DNA of 7,194 nt from contig JAFNAU010000172.1 in NCBI GenBank assembly GCA_017860335.1, forward strand, positions 1 through 7,194. The letters are read 5' to 3'. Positions 6,324 to 7,194 of this stretch are shown here, piece after piece; position 1 is the stretch's first letter; the number at the start of each line of letters is the position of its first letter. The notes below the pieces were generated by a model. It was not told the DNA's origin. It searched no databases and saw nothing but the letters and a program-made list of their open reading frames with translations. This stretch comes from Bacteroidota bacterium (GTDB lineage Bacteria > Bacteroidota > Bacteroidia > Bacteroidales > Paludibacteraceae). A program made the translations under genes and the position numbers.

Positions 6324-7083
6324 AACCAAATACAATTAATGAAAGAAAAAAACCCAGTGCAATCATAAAAATAAATACCGCTGCCGAAGTGAGTTTTGCC
6401 ATCCCTGAAACAACGTGACCCGACAATAAATCGATGAAACCGTTAATCAACGGCACGCCGGGAATCAGCCAAAGCACACAGGCTGCCAATCCGCTATTAA
6501 TGGGCGACACACCGAATAATCGGAAGACATTTACCACAGAAACGGATATAAACGCCGCGAAGAGCCAACTGATAAATGGATTAAATTTCTTTTCCTGAAA
6601 GAAACTTCTCCCAAATAATCCAATCAATGTTGCCAAAAAAGCGATCACAAATTCTATATATGTACCTCCGAATATCCGTGCAAGAGAGCCACCGGCAAGA
6701 GCTACAAAAAAGAACATCACATATTTGTTGTAGCGAGGTTTTTTCTTAATTCGTTCAAGTTCTTCCTTTATTTTTTCGACAGATAATTTCTGTTCGGCAA
6801 CCTGCCAGGAAAGAATACTGATAGCAGAAACAATAGAAAAATGCGTACCGTAGCCGGGAATAGCCCTTACGATGGTCTCTTTCTCACCGCTTTTAGTTTC
6901 TTTCACAGTCACCACTACTGCCGAATACGAATAAAATATATCAAAATCATATCCCAAAGCATTGGCAATTCTGGTCACATTACGAGACACGCGTCGCGTA
7001 TTTGAGCCACTGGACATTAAAAGAGTTGCTATTTCAGCGAGCAACTCTGTCACTTGCCCTAATTTTGAAGGTTTGGTATCCAT
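6307..7083 (-). CDS. ThrE-family exporter, large subunit (YjjP-like, DUF1212)
   Basis: The 258-aa product matches the N-terminal half of ThrE and E. coli YjjP (about 256 aa). A cytosolic N-terminal domain (1-119) carries SSGSNTRRVSRNVTRIANALG (24-44), the conserved G-x-T-x-R-V type motif, then beta-rich YSYSAVVVTV and a charged helix (100-119). About five membrane segments follow (roughly 121-140, 143-160, 168-187, 197-214, 231-252). The conserved loop PGVPLINGFIDLLSGHVVSGMAKL lies at 208-231. The ATG at 7083 follows an A-rich leader. It is the first gene of the pair and is read from the right; the palindromic element at 7125-7191 lies just upstream. Substrate (amino acid or dicarboxylate) cannot be assigned. 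Confidence 0.9.
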   Translation of the reverse strand: MDTKPSKLGQVTELLAEIATLLMSSGSNTRRVSRNVTRIANALGYDFDIFYSYSAVVVTVKETKSGEKETIVRAIPGYGTHFSIVSAISILSWQVAEQKLSVEKIKEELERIKKKPRYNKYVMFFFVALAGGSLARIFGGTYIEFVIAFLATLIGLFGRSFFQEKKFNPFISWLFAAFISVSVVNVFRLFGVSPINSGLAACVLWLIPGVPLINGFIDLLSGHVVSGMAKLTSAAVFIFMIALGFFLSLIVFGYGSTL

Positions 7084-7124
7084 CTTTATATCTAAATCAC
7101 TATTGTCCGATAAAGTTTAATATG

Positions 7125-7191
7125 TTGCCACGCTGTGGCAAGAAATCTTATTTTTCACATCTTACTACAAAGATTTAGCCACTCTGTGGCT
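7125..7191. repeat. Paired palindromes with a nested inverted repeat (REP/MITE-like or operator element)
   Basis: Two palindromes share GCCAC-n-CTGTGGC. The first is TTGCCAC-GCT-GTGGCAA (7125-7141), the second AGCCAC-TCT-GTGGCT (7177-7191). Between them AAATCTT (7143-7149) is an inverted copy of AAGATTT (7170-7176). The right arm of the first and left arm of the second also pair (GTGGC with GCCAC), so the whole block could form either two small hairpins or one longer imperfect stem. It lies 42 bp upstream of the YjjP-like start and may continue beyond the window. The architecture resembles REP doublets or a small non-autonomous element. No transposase is visible. Confidence 0.6.
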
Positions 7192-7194
7192 GTT

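Noticed and set aside
1..7194. CRISPR array, tRNA, rRNA, transposase or defence cassette
   Set aside because: No regularly spaced repeats, RNA gene signatures or related protein motifs were seen on either strand.

Overview
The window looks like a chromosomal segment from a Bacteroidota (Bacteroidales-type) bacterium. The evidence is a Rho factor with a large disordered insert between its N-terminal and RNA-binding domains, moderately AT-rich intergenic DNA, start codons without clear Shine-Dalgarno sequences, and several matches to the Bacteroidota promoter pattern TTTG-N18..20-TAnnTTTG. The species cannot be named from this sequence.

Layout. Positions 1-1637 (minus strand) hold a two-gene unit: an FMN nitroreductase-family gene followed, after 2 bases, by folC, which runs off the left edge. 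Both read away from a compact 97-bp divergent region (1638-1734). There the predicted nitroreductase and tilS promoters interlock, with the two -7 elements facing each other 10 bp apart. tilS (1735-3066, plus) is complete, with all diagnostic motifs. A strong predicted promoter at 3081-3112 and a leader of about 130 nt precede rho (3248-5137, plus). The leader holds a possible 40-codon upstream ORF whose stop overlaps the rho start (ATGA), and two competing small hairpins.

The most unusual point is the 3' end of rho. The protein matches Rho up to the MWILRRH segment (to about base 5044). The last conserved stretch of about 34 residues is then missing and replaced by 30 unrelated residues. Those bases are the antisense of a convergent minus-strand gene for a small HEXXH-motif protein (5421 down to 5005), which in turn reads without its own stop into rho antisense. 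Both convergent genes thus appear to have lost their natural ends at one junction near 5045. This could be a deletion or rearrangement in the genome, or a chimeric assembly join.

The HEXXH gene has its own predicted promoter at 5493-5522. From 5523 to 5774 I see no convincing gene. Positions 5775-7083 (minus) hold a two-gene split ThrE-family exporter (YjjP-like then YjjB-like, 17-bp overlap). The right end (7125-7191) has a pair of near-identical palindromes, GCCAC-n-CTGTGGC, joined by a further inverted repeat. This is a REP/MITE-like element or regulatory structure that may continue past the window.

The genes are mostly housekeeping: folate polyglutamylation, tRNA-Ile lysidine modification, transcription termination and small-molecule export. 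I found no rRNA, tRNA, CRISPR array, transposase gene or defence cassette. The points worth checking are the rho junction, the rho leader, the interlocked promoters and the palindromic element.
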